A stretch of DNA of 64,000 nucleotides from Paenibacillus polymyxa M1 (GCF_000237325.1 NC_017542.1:2576501-2640500); one strand, 5' to 3'; numbered from the stretch's first letter, positions 1 through 9,197 are shown. Made by a program: numbers and translations. Notes: generated by a model not told the origin, from the sequence alone.

Positions 1-19
1 GATAAACATCAACTGACAT
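1..19 (-). CDS. 5' end of an unidentified gene leaving the left edge
   Basis: On the minus strand an ATG at 19 is preceded by a good ribosome site (AAAGGAGTG) and begins M-S-V-D-V-Y before the window ends. Only six codons are visible, so no product can be named. The strong ribosome site is the only support. Confidence 0.4.
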
Positions 20-229
20 GTGTTTCACTCCTTTAAGGATCATTATTTTCCCATACTATACGATCTCATTTCATTATTTACCTGCAAACAAACAAAAATA
101 CAATAAGATCCATTTTACAAAAGTATTTGCGGCTTAACATGTTCAATTTTTAAAACAAATGGGCATTATGATTAAAGTAATGGTATGATAGCTTAGTTAA
201 ATCTGAACGACTAGTCATGGAGTGATTAT

Positions 230-421
230 ATGGGTGGAAAAAGTAAGGGTGGCGGAACCGGCAGAGGTACGGGAAGTAAAGGCTGGACACGCTGGAACAA
301 AACGGCGAAGCCTGTAAGGAGAAAAAGCGCTGCTACCGGTGCACCAGGAAATACAGCGGCAGGAGCTGCAAAAGGCGGCGCTGCCAAACCAATTGGTAAC
401 AGAGGCGGCAGAAGTAAGTAG
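230..421 (+). CDS. small Gly/Arg/Lys/Ala-rich basic protein
   Basis: A 63-residue protein with almost no hydrophobic residues: Gly, Lys, Arg, Ala and Thr dominate, with GGG, GTGSKG and RGGRSK segments and a single WTRW aromatic patch near residue 20. GGAG lies a few bases before the ATG, and a perfect terminator follows at 456-491, so it is a monocistronic unit. The composition resembles nucleic-acid-binding tails or small spore-associated basic proteins, but no family is recognised. It is not an SASP by motif. Function unknown; the gene itself is well supported by its signals. Confidence 0.6.
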   Translation: MGGKSKGGGTGRGTGSKGWTRWNKTAKPVRRKSAATGAPGNTAAGAAKGGAAKPIGNRGGRSK

Positions 422-455
422 GCCGAGCATGTATAGGGTTGTTTTTAAAAGGCTA

Positions 456-491
456 ACATCTGATTACGTACGCATAATCAGATGTTTTTTT
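456..491 (+). terminator. intrinsic terminator
   Basis: Perfect 11-bp stem (456-466 with 475-485), 8-nt loop, followed by a T run at 486-491. It ends the small basic-protein transcript. Confidence 0.85.
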
Positions 492-559
492 AGTGGATTA
501 AAGACGTACCGCCTGTATTGATCCATATTTCTCATACTACAACGTAAAATAGGTGAATC

Positions 560-1252
560 ATGCGAATTAACAAGTACATTAGTGAGACAGGATTCTGCTC
601 ACGTCGGGAAACGAACAGGCTGATTGCAGCAGGGCGAATTACAATTAATGGCAGCGTATGTGAAGCGGGCGCGGAAGTAGAGCCACTGGATATCGTGTTG
701 ATTGATGGGAAGCCTATTCCGATTAATCATAGTGAACCCGTATATTTGGCATTAAATAAGCCTATCGGCATTGTATGTACGGCAGCGGAGCAAGTGGAGG
801 GCAATATTATTCGTTATGTCAATTATCCTTCACGTATTTTTGCCATTGGCAGGCTGGATAAGGCGTCAGAAGGGCTCATTTTATTAACGAACGATGGAAG
901 CATTGTCAATCAAATGATGCGTTCCGAGCATGGTCATGAGAAGGAATATGTGGTGACTGTAGACAAACCTGTTACAGATGAATTTACACAGACCATGTCT
1001 CGTGGCGTTGAAATATTGAACGTCATTACCAAACCGTGCAAGGTTGATCGTATAAGCGAATACGAGTTCCGTATTATTTTGACACAGGGTCTAAACCTGC
1101 AAATTCGTAGAATGTGCAAGGCTTTGGGCTACAGGGTGCTCAAGTTGGAGCGTGTTCGAATTATGAATATTACATTGGATCATCTGGAGCGTGGACAATG
1201 GAGACATCTTGAGAAGGAGGAACTGGAGCTACTTCTCGCTAAATTGCAATAA
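560..1252 (+). CDS. rluF: 23S rRNA pseudouridine synthase, RluF/RluB type
   Basis: 230 residues. An S4 RNA-binding domain occupies about residues 1-60 (MRINKYISETGFCSRRE), followed by the RsuA/RluB/E/F catalytic domain. The family motif GRLDKASEGLILLTND places the catalytic aspartate at about D100. Enzymes of this family isomerise uridine to pseudouridine in the peptidyl-transferase region of 23S rRNA. Length and motif order fit RluF; RluB or RluE cannot be excluded without alignment. The start follows AGGTG. The gene stands alone and converges on the germination operon without a clear terminator between them. Confidence 0.85.
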   Translation: MRINKYISETGFCSRRETNRLIAAGRITINGSVCEAGAEVEPLDIVLIDGKPIPINHSEPVYLALNKPIGIVCTAAEQVEGNIIRYVNYPSRIFAIGRLDKASEGLILLTNDGSIVNQMMRSEHGHEKEYVVTVDKPVTDEFTQTMSRGVEILNVITKPCKVDRISEYEFRIILTQGLNLQIRRMCKALGYRVLKLERVRIMNITLDHLERGQWRHLEKEELELLLAKLQ

Positions 1253-1305
1253 TGAGTACAACAAAAGTTTATTTGAAGGCAATATGTTCATACGGCCAAC
1301 GCAAC

Positions 1306-2406
1306 TTAGTGATACTTTTTACGTAATTTCAACGAGCCGCCTAACTTACCCACCAGCCATAGCACAATAGGAAACACAATACCGAAAATCATGGCGTAAA
1401 AAGGCCATACTGAAAAAAACTTGTTTATAAATTGCATGTTTGGCCAAATAGAATGAACCATTGCTATTGCGATTAGGATCAAAGGAACTAAGAGAGCGTT
1501 AGCGTTTCGAAGGCGAAAAGCATCTGCAAGCCCTTGTGCTGAAACATATAAAAGCAGTGCGAGTCGGAAAAAAATAGTGACAAACCAGAACACTGCAACG
1601 AAAATTTCAAACCGTTGAAGAAACTCTCCGCTACTGATTGTTCGGTTAATAAAAAAAGTAGGAAATGTCAAATTAGATACAACACCTTCACTCATCACGG
1701 CGATTATTTGTAGAACCATGAGAAAATACATGCCGCCGCTAATCAGAGCAGATGTTATCACTGTCTTTCTCCACTTTTTTGGATCAGGGATGTACTGTGC
1801 AAAAAAAAGATACAGAAATGCCTCAAGATAGGGAAAGGCAAACAAATTGAACGAAGCGAGAACGATAGGGTTCAAACCATACTCAAAAATAGGGAGCACA
1901 TTATCTATTTTGCTCTCAGGAAGAAGGGTAATCCTGACTAAAAGATACAGAACAAGAAGGAAAAAAAACAGGATTTCCGCACAACGGCCAATTACAGCTG
2001 GGCCTGATCGAACGGCGAAATAAATGACTATAAGCATGATGAAATATATGGCGTCGGGGGGAGTTTCAGGCATAATAGCTATCGTGATAAAGTCGCCTAG
2101 ATTTCGAAGCGTCATGATGAACACAAGAAAGGGAAAGAAAAAAATGAAAACGATACTGATCGTTGCGCCCAAGGGACCGAAGAGGCAACGGAGATACTCT
2201 ACGAAAGATTTCCCCTGTATTTGCCTAGCGATGGAGGTATATAAAGGTATCAATAACAGATAAAACCCTAAGGAGATTGGGATGGAGAGCCAGGCATCTT
2301 GTTTAGCGGCAGCGGTAATTGCCGCTGGGAGTACCAGATATGCGCTTCCTATTTGATATAATGCAAACCACATAATAGCTTGCCGAACGGTCAAGTTGGA
2401 ATTCAC
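1306..2406 (-). CDS. gerKB: spore germination receptor permease subunit (GerAB/GerKB family)
   Basis: 366 residues with about ten hydrophobic segments, the layout of the APC-superfamily spore_permease family. This B subunit sits in the spore inner membrane and is the main germinant-recognising part of GerA-type receptors. The start is GTG at 2406 with AAGGAGG 7 nt upstream. It is the last gene of the minus-strand operon A-C-small gene-B. Which germinant it senses cannot be read from the sequence, and the GerK label is by family likeness only. Confidence 0.85.
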   Translation of the reverse strand: MNSNLTVRQAIMWFALYQIGSAYLVLPAAITAAAKQDAWLSIPISLGFYLLLIPLYTSIARQIQGKSFVEYLRCLFGPLGATISIVFIFFFPFLVFIMTLRNLGDFITIAIMPETPPDAIYFIMLIVIYFAVRSGPAVIGRCAEILFFFLLVLYLLVRITLLPESKIDNVLPIFEYGLNPIVLASFNLFAFPYLEAFLYLFFAQYIPDPKKWRKTVITSALISGGMYFLMVLQIIAVMSEGVVSNLTFPTFFINRTISSGEFLQRFEIFVAVFWFVTIFFRLALLLYVSAQGLADAFRLRNANALLVPLILIAIAMVHSIWPNMQFINKFFSVWPFYAMIFGIVFPIVLWLVGKLGGSLKLRKKYH

Positions 2407-2418
2407 CTTAATACCTCC

Positions 2419-2652
2419 TTAAGATAACATTTCTGTAAGTAAACGGCTTATCGGTTGAAATAGGATTTGAATGCCTGTTAGTGGAGTCGGCAGTTTAATG
2501 CTGACGATCCGTAGGATAATCAATATAACGCCTATAATCAACAATATTGAGCTGAATACAATTTCACGTACATATTGTTTCTCTTTAAATTTTTTAAACT
2601 CATACAACGATGTTAAAATGGAAGTTACGAGAATCACATAAAGCATATGCAT
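2419..2652 (-). CDS. small two-helix membrane protein of a germinant receptor operon (D-subunit type)
   Basis: 77 residues with two hydrophobic segments (about 2-17 and 30-50) separated by a charged loop (EFKKFKEKQYVRE). Its ATG directly abuts the TGA of the C-subunit gene, and the ribosome site AGGAGTGA overlaps that stop, so the two are translationally coupled. Some GerA-type operons are known to carry a fourth small two-helix 'D' gene that modulates receptor function, and position and size fit that class. Short hydrophobic proteins diverge quickly, so the assignment is by context. Confidence 0.7.
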   Translation of the reverse strand: MHMLYVILVTSILTSLYEFKKFKEKQYVREIVFSSILLIIGVILIILRIVSIKLPTPLTGIQILFQPISRLLTEMLS

Positions 2653-3861
2653 TCACTCCTGATTGTGTATTCCCATATCAATTGGACTAGTGATGTCTCC
2701 GAACCGAACTAAACGATAATTGAGCTGAATATCCACTTTAAGTGTTTGGAATTTTTGTGGCCAATCCTCTTTCCATCTATGCCATTCACGCGGGAATTTG
2801 CGGTGAAAAGCTTCTCCAAACCCGAATATATCGGAACCGATTTGTTGTGCGTGCGAAATGCCTTTCTTCAAAGACTGTTGCAGATGCTCTTTAGCTGATT
2901 CTTGAAGATCTCTAAATGTCTCTTCATTCTTAGGGTTGGCATTGCACGAGATTGTTCCGATATTGGATTCTGTATCCACAATAAGAGAAATACGCGGCTC
3001 ATGGTCTATTATTTCTGGATGTATTTTTACTTTGGAACGGATTACTTCAACAACAAATTTTCCTTTGGAATTCGGACAATCGATGGAAGCTACGGTACTG
3101 GAAACACGGTTGGATATATAGGTAAATGCTTTACTTTGTGAATCATCCATCCAATCGATAAGTCGATCGCCCTTGAAAACACCAATTCCAGTGAAAAAAT
3201 ATTTAACATGTTGAGGCGACTTTGTCACATTATCAATAGTCAGACCTTTTTCTACGTTTGTCAGTCGAATACCGGTGAGAACTGGTTCAATGCCATCCTC
3301 CGTAAATTTCTGCAAAAGATCTTTTACATTGACCGCGGAAGTTGGAGCCCATGCTTTTTCAGAAATCTTTAATGCTTTATACATATCCATTGCAGGCAAA
3401 ACCTCGGTTGGAGCTACAAAAGTAACGGCCTCCTTTGCCGAGTTTTCTCTGACAACGGCCAAATAGAAATCAGGCCGAACTTCATGATCACGGAATAGAA
3501 AGTCCAGCGGCTCCTTGATTCCTTTTTTTGCGGTTTTCTCATCAAAAATGACAAACTTTAAGTGAGACATATACATTTTGCGGGACGATTCCGTTGTTAA
3601 TTTTCGAATAGCTTCAAATATGGTATCGGCGCGTTTGGAAAAAACGATCGTTGGCGTCCGTTCCGTGGGGGAATTCTGAGACATTTTCGATGGGTCAACC
3701 ACCTGTAAACTGACTTCATATTGGTCATCAACAGCATCAATGCCCAGAGCCATCACGACGGAAATTGCGCTCAATTCCTTACTATTCCAACAACCCGTAA
3801 GAAACACCATTAGCCAGATGCACATAAACAGTAATAAAATGGTGGATCGATACGAATTCAT
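2653..3861 (-). CDS. gerKC: spore germination lipoprotein subunit (GerAC/GerKC family)
   Basis: 402 residues. The N-terminus is a lipoprotein signal (hydrophobic stretch then LTGC, lipidated Cys at about 24), followed by the typical CWNSKELS start of Ger(x)C proteins. The rest is soluble and shows the C-terminal region with PREWHRWKEDWPQKF characteristic of the family. The C subunit is anchored to the outer face of the spore inner membrane and is required for receptor function. AAAGGAG precedes the ATG. It lies 14 bp after the A subunit and abuts the small D-type gene. Confidence 0.88.
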   Translation of the reverse strand: MNSYRSTILLLFMCIWLMVFLTGCWNSKELSAISVVMALGIDAVDDQYEVSLQVVDPSKMSQNSPTERTPTIVFSKRADTIFEAIRKLTTESSRKMYMSHLKFVIFDEKTAKKGIKEPLDFLFRDHEVRPDFYLAVVRENSAKEAVTFVAPTEVLPAMDMYKALKISEKAWAPTSAVNVKDLLQKFTEDGIEPVLTGIRLTNVEKGLTIDNVTKSPQHVKYFFTGIGVFKGDRLIDWMDDSQSKAFTYISNRVSSTVASIDCPNSKGKFVVEVIRSKVKIHPEIIDHEPRISLIVDTESNIGTISCNANPKNEETFRDLQESAKEHLQQSLKKGISHAQQIGSDIFGFGEAFHRKFPREWHRWKEDWPQKFQTLKVDIQLNYRLVRFGDITSPIDMGIHNQE

Positions 3862-3875
3862 GATGGTCTACTCCT

Positions 3876-5300
3876 TTAGTTTTTGCGATGTTTTTTTGTC
3901 CTATATGGAAAACGCAATATTGCGTCCCTCTGCTCCGACGATTTGTAATTGGCAAAGGGGCTCAAATACGGTACACCGAATGAATGAAGCCCATTCAGAT
4001 GTACAAAGAGCATAAGAATACCAACAGTCAACCCGTACACACCAAACATAGCGGCTATGCCTATGAAGGCGAAACGTAATATCCGGATTGGAATGGCAAA
4101 GGTGTACGAGGGAATGACAAAGCTGGAAATGGCCGTTATTGCAACAACAATGACCATAACAGCCGAAACGATGTTTGCTTCTACAGCTGCCTGGCCGATC
4201 ACGATTGACCCGACAATAGAAACGGCTTGACCAACCGTCCGTGGCATACGAAGACCTGCCTCCCTCAGAATTTCAAAAACCACTTCCATGATCATCGCCT
4301 CAACAAATGCGGGAAACGGTACTCCTTCACGTTGCGCGGATAAGCTTAATAATAAAACGGTTGGAATCATATCCTGATGGAATGTCGTTAATGCGACATA
4401 AATGGCCGGAGCCAACATACAGATTGCCAGGCAGATGTACCTTAATATTCGAATGATACTACTGTAAACAAAGGATTGATAATAATCTTCTGCGGATTGA
4501 AGGAAATCTGCAAACACCGCAGGTGCAAGGATGGCGAAGGGAGATCCATCCACAAATATCGCTATTTTCCCCTCCATAATTCCTGCTGCAATGGAGTCTG
4601 GGCGATCTGAATTGTAAAAGAGCGGAAATATCGTGAGTTGTTTATCATGGAGACATTCTTCCAAATATTCGCTTTCAAGCACGCCTTCTACATGCATGTT
4701 CTTTAACTTGGATATCATGTCCTGCACCTTTTTGGGGTCAGCGACCCCATGTAAATACATGACGGATATATCGGTCTTAGTTTTTTCGCCAACTTTCATG
4801 GTAGTTAGACGTACTCTTGTATCCTTCACCCTTCGGCGAACCATAGTCGTATTCGTACGTAAAGTTTCTGTAAACGCTTCTTGCGGACCTCTGACCACTG
4901 GCTGCGTCTTCGAGTCCGAAATGCTGCGTTCTTCCCATCCAGGCAAAGAAATGACCAATCCTTCATCCGTATCGTCCAGTAGGAGGAGAAGACCACCTGA
5001 GAGAATCTGATCCAAGGCATCTTCAAAGTTTTGAGTGAAGCTTGCTTCACCAATGTCCAAAATTGCGTTTTTCAATAACGGTAAAGTGATCTCGTCAGAG
5101 GAGACACGATCATGCAACGGACGGATCACATTGTCCTGTACCTTTTGCATGTCAGTCATGCCGTCCAAATAAAAAAGAGCGGCGTGTTTATGACCAGCTG
5201 TGATTTCACGAACAACAAAATCCGAACTATTACCCATGAAGTCACAAATGAGCTCGATATTCCGGCATAATTGTCTTGAAAATTTGGTATGTAACTTCAT
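3876..5300 (-). CDS. gerKA: spore germination receptor subunit A (GerAA/GerKA family)
   Basis: 474 residues from the ATG at 5300, chosen because GGAGGG lies 6 nt upstream; a longer in-frame version from 5351 has no ribosome site. The first ~280 residues form the soluble cytoplasmic domain with the conserved VVRGPQEAFTETLRTN segment. The C-terminal half has about five membrane helices with the PFPAFVEA and GQAVSIVGSIVIGQAA motifs of the family. First gene of the A-C-D-B operon. Such operons are normally transcribed by sigma-G in the forespore; I could not fix a sigma-G promoter with confidence. Confidence 0.9.
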   Translation of the reverse strand: MKLHTKFSRQLCRNIELICDFMGNSSDFVVREITAGHKHAALFYLDGMTDMQKVQDNVIRPLHDRVSSDEITLPLLKNAILDIGEASFTQNFEDALDQILSGGLLLLLDDTDEGLVISLPGWEERSISDSKTQPVVRGPQEAFTETLRTNTTMVRRRVKDTRVRLTTMKVGEKTKTDISVMYLHGVADPKKVQDMISKLKNMHVEGVLESEYLEECLHDKQLTIFPLFYNSDRPDSIAAGIMEGKIAIFVDGSPFAILAPAVFADFLQSAEDYYQSFVYSSIIRILRYICLAICMLAPAIYVALTTFHQDMIPTVLLLSLSAQREGVPFPAFVEAMIMEVVFEILREAGLRMPRTVGQAVSIVGSIVIGQAAVEANIVSAVMVIVVAITAISSFVIPSYTFAIPIRILRFAFIGIAAMFGVYGLTVGILMLFVHLNGLHSFGVPYLSPFANYKSSEQRDAILRFPYRTKKHRKN

Positions 5301-5595
5301 TGTTACCCTCCTCAGATTCGTAGTATTAACAATAATCCGAAATAATACCACAATAATCCATGATTGTGTTCATTGTCGTTAAGATTAATAACATCTTTAA
5401 CGGTGGAGGATACAATAACTGCAATAATACTATGTAAAGAGCTTAATTTATCCAAATTTCAATTCATCCAATTATTCAAACAGGCTACAGATGACTATCC
5501 TTTTTTGGAATAGTTTACTTGTGTAGTATAATATTTTTGATGGATATTCTTTACTGTCAATTCATTTAAACATCCAGATAGAGAGGGATTTGATC
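5301..5595. other. intergenic region, divergent promoters expected
   Basis: About 295 bp between the germination operon and a rightward small gene. AT-rich, with no recognisable gene. It must hold the promoters for both directions, but no unambiguous -35/-10 pair or sigma-G site was found. Confidence 0.5.
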
Positions 5596-5964
5596 ATGCT
5601 ATTCATTACAAAAAAATTGATCGACAAGCTAGCAGAACCTTATAGAGAATCTGACATGCTCATCTGCTATTCAACTCCACAGAGCTTTTCGGCTTATACA
5701 AGTCGAGCCATATTACTCTTAAATAATGATCGGATTATTATCCTTTTCCTCAATCTATTTTCCACAAAAGTAGTACAAAAAGTTGAATATGAAATAGCTG
5801 ATTTACAAGAACAAAAATATCATTCTGGACACCTGTCTTCTGCAGTATGGTCATTTAAAATCAAAGGCCAGCACAGTAGGTTCAGGATAATCAAAAAAAT
5901 TCTTACGCTTGGCTCTATGCAAAGAGATTTTCTGAATTTCTTGCAACAAAATATCTTAAACTAA
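5596..5964 (+). CDS. hypothetical protein, possible bacterial PH-like domain
   Basis: 122 residues from the ATG at 5596; GAGAGGGA lies 8-9 nt upstream, whereas an in-frame TTG at 5590 is too close to that site. The protein has alternating hydrophobic strands (RAILLLNNDRIIILF, VVQKVEYEIADLQEQKY, FRIIKKILTLG) ending in a helix, the pattern of small PH-fold proteins such as the YokE/bPH group. No catalytic motif and no signal peptide. The family suggestion is weak and rests on secondary-structure pattern alone. Confidence 0.6.
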   Translation: MLFITKKLIDKLAEPYRESDMLICYSTPQSFSAYTSRAILLLNNDRIIILFLNLFSTKVVQKVEYEIADLQEQKYHSGHLSSAVWSFKIKGQHSRFRIIKKILTLGSMQRDFLNFLQQNILN

Positions 5965-6090
5965 CGACCGAGTAGATCGGTAATTCCTGTCTGCCTAAGG
6001 CAGGGGCACTGAAAGTACTTAATGAGGATAAGTGATGAAGGTAATATTCGGTGTTTTTTTGTTATATATCATTGAGGGGAGGAATTCTAC
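5965..6090 (+). other. intergenic stretch with two small hairpins
   Basis: Two short inverted repeats follow each other (ACCGA/TCGGT at 5967-5981 and CTGCC/GGCAG at 5991-6003), with a T run about 45 nt later. It could be an untranslated leader of the hydrolase gene or a weak terminator. No family recognised. Confidence 0.3.
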
Positions 6091-6933
6091 ATGAATGAAC
6101 TACTTATAAAAAGCGATGGAATAGAAATCTGTAGTGAGAGTTTCGGCGAGCGAGTTCATCCAGCAATATTACTGATTATGGGCGCTCAATCCTCACTGAT
6201 CTGGTGGGAGGAAGAATTCTGCCAGCGTTTAGCTGATACAGGTCGTTTTGTCGTTCGTTATGATAACCGAGATGTCGGATGTTCTACAACTTATGAACCG
6301 GGTCAACCTTACTATACTTTCGAAGACATGGCAGATGATGCGATTCGAGTTTTGGATGCTTATAAGATTGAACAAGCGCATATCGTAGGGATGTCTATGG
6401 GCGGAATGCTGACTCAGATGATAGCTCTACGACATCCAGACAGAGTATTAACGGTGACTCTTTTAGCCACGTCCAATTTTGCTCCCGATCTTCCACCGAT
6501 GGAGAAAAAGGTTATGGACTACTTCTCGAATATGGAAGCAATAGATTGGACGAACGAACAATCGGTGGTTGATTTTGTGGTGGGTAGATCAAGAATTCTA
6601 GTAGGTTCAAAGCATTCCTTCGATGAGAATAAGGTGTATCAACTGGCAAAAGAAGAATGGAAAAGAAGCAATAATATGGCTAGTATGAATAATCACGCAA
6701 TGCTGTCAGGTGGAGAATCCTATTTGGCCAGGACAGGGGAAATAAACGTTCCTACACTGGTTATACACGGTACTGAAGATCCGATTATCCCTTATGAACA
6801 TGGAATACATCTTGCTAACGAAATTCCGGGTGCGTTTTTACTGGCATTGGAAGGTGCCGGACATGAGATTCACTATGACGACTGGGATTTAATTATCGAT
6901 TCAATTTCAAAACACACTTTGATGCCGAATTAG
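6091..6933 (+). CDS. alpha/beta hydrolase
   Basis: 280 residues with the alpha/beta-hydrolase fold: RYDNRDVGCST after strand 4, the nucleophile elbow GMSMGGM (Ser at about 102), an acid in HGTEDPIIP near residue 229 and a C-terminal catalytic His in GAGHEIH. This arrangement resembles the Actinobacteria-type hydrolases close to aclacinomycin methylesterase RdmC and proline iminopeptidase-like enzymes. The substrate is unknown. Strong ribosome site (GGGGAGGA) and a terminator at 7011-7041; single-gene unit. Confidence 0.85.
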   Translation: MNELLIKSDGIEICSESFGERVHPAILLIMGAQSSLIWWEEEFCQRLADTGRFVVRYDNRDVGCSTTYEPGQPYYTFEDMADDAIRVLDAYKIEQAHIVGMSMGGMLTQMIALRHPDRVLTVTLLATSNFAPDLPPMEKKVMDYFSNMEAIDWTNEQSVVDFVVGRSRILVGSKHSFDENKVYQLAKEEWKRSNNMASMNNHAMLSGGESYLARTGEINVPTLVIHGTEDPIIPYEHGIHLANEIPGAFLLALEGAGHEIHYDDWDLIIDSISKHTLMPN

Positions 6934-7010
6934 TTTAATCAGCCGAACAATTAGATTAGATAAATTAGAGTAGAAAATGCAACTTTTCAAAGTTGTGATT
7001 AGAAATGTAG

Positions 7011-7041
7011 AGCTCTATCCTACGGGATAGGGCTTTTTTTG
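7011..7041 (+). terminator. intrinsic terminator
   Basis: 10-bp stem (7011-7020 with 7025-7034), TACG tetraloop, then a T run. Ends the alpha/beta hydrolase transcript. Confidence 0.85.
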
Positions 7042-7229
7042 GTTTTTTTCTATTTAATAAAAAGTCTGTGCTTAATTGATTATTAGTTTTTTAATGATTC
7101 TTAGTGAAATATTCGCTAAAAAATCATTAGTGACATTACAATGGGATATTCTATTTTCAGGGAACAAAATGCATCTACGATTCTGAAATTTACACAAAAT
7201 TTTATTTAAAGGGAGAAGAAGATGAATAT

Positions 7230-7508
7230 ATGAGTATCTTGGAGGATTTATACTATGGAAAATGGTACCCAAGCCAACGGACCAAGCCTAAAAACCCTGA
7301 GCTTGAGCTAGTCCATCAGAAAATATCCGCTTCTATGAAAGCATTAAAAGCAAGATTGTCGGAACAAGATTACGAATTAATTGAAGAACTATCCGATTTA
7401 AATGATGTACTGATTTCTATATTATCTGCCTCAGATTATATTTCAGGGTACAAAGCAGGGGCTTTGACGATAATTGAAATAATTGATGGGATAAACTATC
7501 GAAACTAG
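7230..7508 (+). CDS. small protein, DUF6809-like
   Basis: 92 residues starting MSILEDLYYGKWYPSQR, which matches the N-terminal signature of the DUF6809 family in Paenibacillus and other Firmicutes. The remainder is a predicted helical hairpin ending GYKAGALTIIEIID. These proteins are soluble, of unknown function, and often lie in mobile or prophage-like contexts, which fits the decayed region that follows. GGGAGAAG is 10-15 nt upstream. The ATG at 7220 leads straight into a stop, which supports the chosen start. Confidence 0.65.
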   Translation: MSILEDLYYGKWYPSQRTKPKNPELELVHQKISASMKALKARLSEQDYELIEELSDLNDVLISILSASDYISGYKAGALTIIEIIDGINYRN

Positions 7509-7655
7509 GAGATCGAGCTTTCAATGTATTGGCTTATTTTTATAAGGTGAATCATATAACTTAAGTAAGATGTACTTTAGGAGTGGACAGTATAAGAGAA
7601 GCATTTATAAATATAAGTCAGAGGTCATAGGGATTCAGTCTTCCTGTTCTTATAA

Positions 7656-8808
7656 CAATTAGTAATAAAGATAATTTCCCATAATTTTCAGAATATCTCG
7701 TTTGTGGAACGATTTTGGAAGGGGATAACAAAGGAGCAATTCTATTATAGATTCCAAACATCTCAGAAGAATATGGATGACTTTGTTACACTAACAGATT
7801 CTATTGCTAGAGAACTACGGCAGCATGCAAATAAGTTTAGATTAGCAGATATGGTGGAGGATTGAAACCTAGACCCAGGTTGCTTGCCACCTCCACCGAA
7901 TACTTGCGCAGTTCCTGTTGCGGATACACGAAATGCGCTCCAGAAATCGGCGGATAGCTTAGCAGAGCTTGGTCAGGATTTTGTAGCAGCCAATTCAGAA
8001 CGATATGAAAAAAAATTTGATTCTTTCTGGAGCTTCATGGATTACATGACGTACGGTATACCCAAAGGAATGTATCAAGGGTACATGGAACGAGCAGCTA
8101 AACAAAATGATTCATGGAATGATATGCTCAATTTCGGTACATTTGGTGTAACGGGCATGATTCAGGGAGCATTTAATCCCACAAATGCATGGTCAAAAGA
8201 ACATATGGCAAATTTGATTGGTACAGCTGGTTTGATGATAGGTTCTACGACAACTAAAGCGCTGATTAAGCCCAAGAATATTTTGGAGGGATCTGTTAAG
8301 TATGAAGGTGCTAAAAGTACAAATATTTTAAAAGAAAGCGAACAGCACCCTGCTTTTGTAAGAGGGCTCAATACAGATATTGATGATATATTCAGAAAGA
8401 ATCCTGATGATCCTTTAAAAGGAAGTTATTGGACCTGGAAGAGAGTCACATCCACAAGAATGGAATAAAATTATTGATGAGTTACATTCAGAGGGAGTAG
8501 AAGTAATATATAAAGGTAACACAATGGCATATTCTCCTAGCAAGGGAGGGCCTGGCCAACTAATAATAGATGAAGATGCTTCTATAGGAGCGTTAATTCA
8601 TGAGTATACTCATTACCTAGACGATTCAAAACAAGGATTCCCCGGAATGAGTTACCATTTTCAAACAATAAATCGTGTGAAGATGGAGTTAAATGCATAT
8701 ATGAGAGAAATAAAAATTGCCGAAGATATGGGACGTAATGATATTGCAAATATGTTATTTGAAAATTATATTCAAGAAAGAAGATTACTAACCGAACATT
8801 TAAAATAA
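7656..8808 (+). pseudogene. broken WXG100-type polymorphic toxin with zincin (HEYTH) C-terminal domain
   Basis: Three pieces of one ancestral gene can be read. (1) 7656-7865: a WXG100-like module with the WxG turn (FWKG) and helix FVTLTDSIARELRQHANKF; it lacks a start codon and ends at TGA 7863-7865. (2) The same frame continues after that TGA through a proline-rich linker (LPPPPNTC) and a Gly/Ala-rich pre-toxin region to 8468. (3) After a frame change near 8436-8446 the frame ESHPQEWNKII leads into a C-terminal domain with ALIHEYTHYLDD, an HExxH zinc-protease motif, ending at 8808. WXG100-fused toxins are exported by type VII secretion and carry variable C-terminal toxin domains. This copy is inactive unless the breaks are sequencing errors. 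Confidence 0.7.
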
Positions 8809-8828
8809 AATAATTCAGGTGGAATAAA

Positions 8829-9160
8829 ATGAATATAGTAAAAAAATAGAAGAAGGAAAATGTTCAATAGATGAGTTGGAAAATTTGTTGGAAGAGAAAA
8901 ACCCCATAGTTTTATATCATGCAATGACACATATCGGAAAAGAGAGCATTCATACAGAGGAAATAATAAAAAAATTAAGTGGATTATCTCTGAAAAGGGA
9001 ACCTCAAGATAAGCTGCTAGGCCATTACAAGGTGGGAGACTTAGCAATAGCTACTATGATAAAACTTGGGGAAAAAGAAAGTGAAATATCCGGATTTAAA
9101 ATTTTAGATGATTTTGAAATAAAGATGGTTTTCCGTTTATTTGAAGAAGTTGAATGGTAA
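8829..9160 (+). pseudogene. probable immunity protein gene, frameshifted in a poly-A tract
   Basis: An ATG at 8829 with AGGTGG upstream reads six codons and stops at 8847. One extra A in the A7 run at 8840-8846 would join it to a frame open to 9160, giving a protein of about 110 residues beginning MNIVKKIEEGKCSIDEL and continuing with LENLLEEKNPIVLYHAM. Without that base the only start is TTG at 8876. The acidic, helical, HEAT-like composition and its place directly after the toxin domain, ahead of a terminator, fit a cognate immunity protein. The function is inferred from position. Confidence 0.6.
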
Positions 9161-9197
9161 GGCCTCCTGTTCGTCTGAATGAATGCACTTAATTCAA

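Noticed and set aside
5301..5420. Sigma-G promoter of the first germination operon
   Set aside because: Several AT-rich candidates exist but none fits both -35 and -10 with correct spacing well enough to report.
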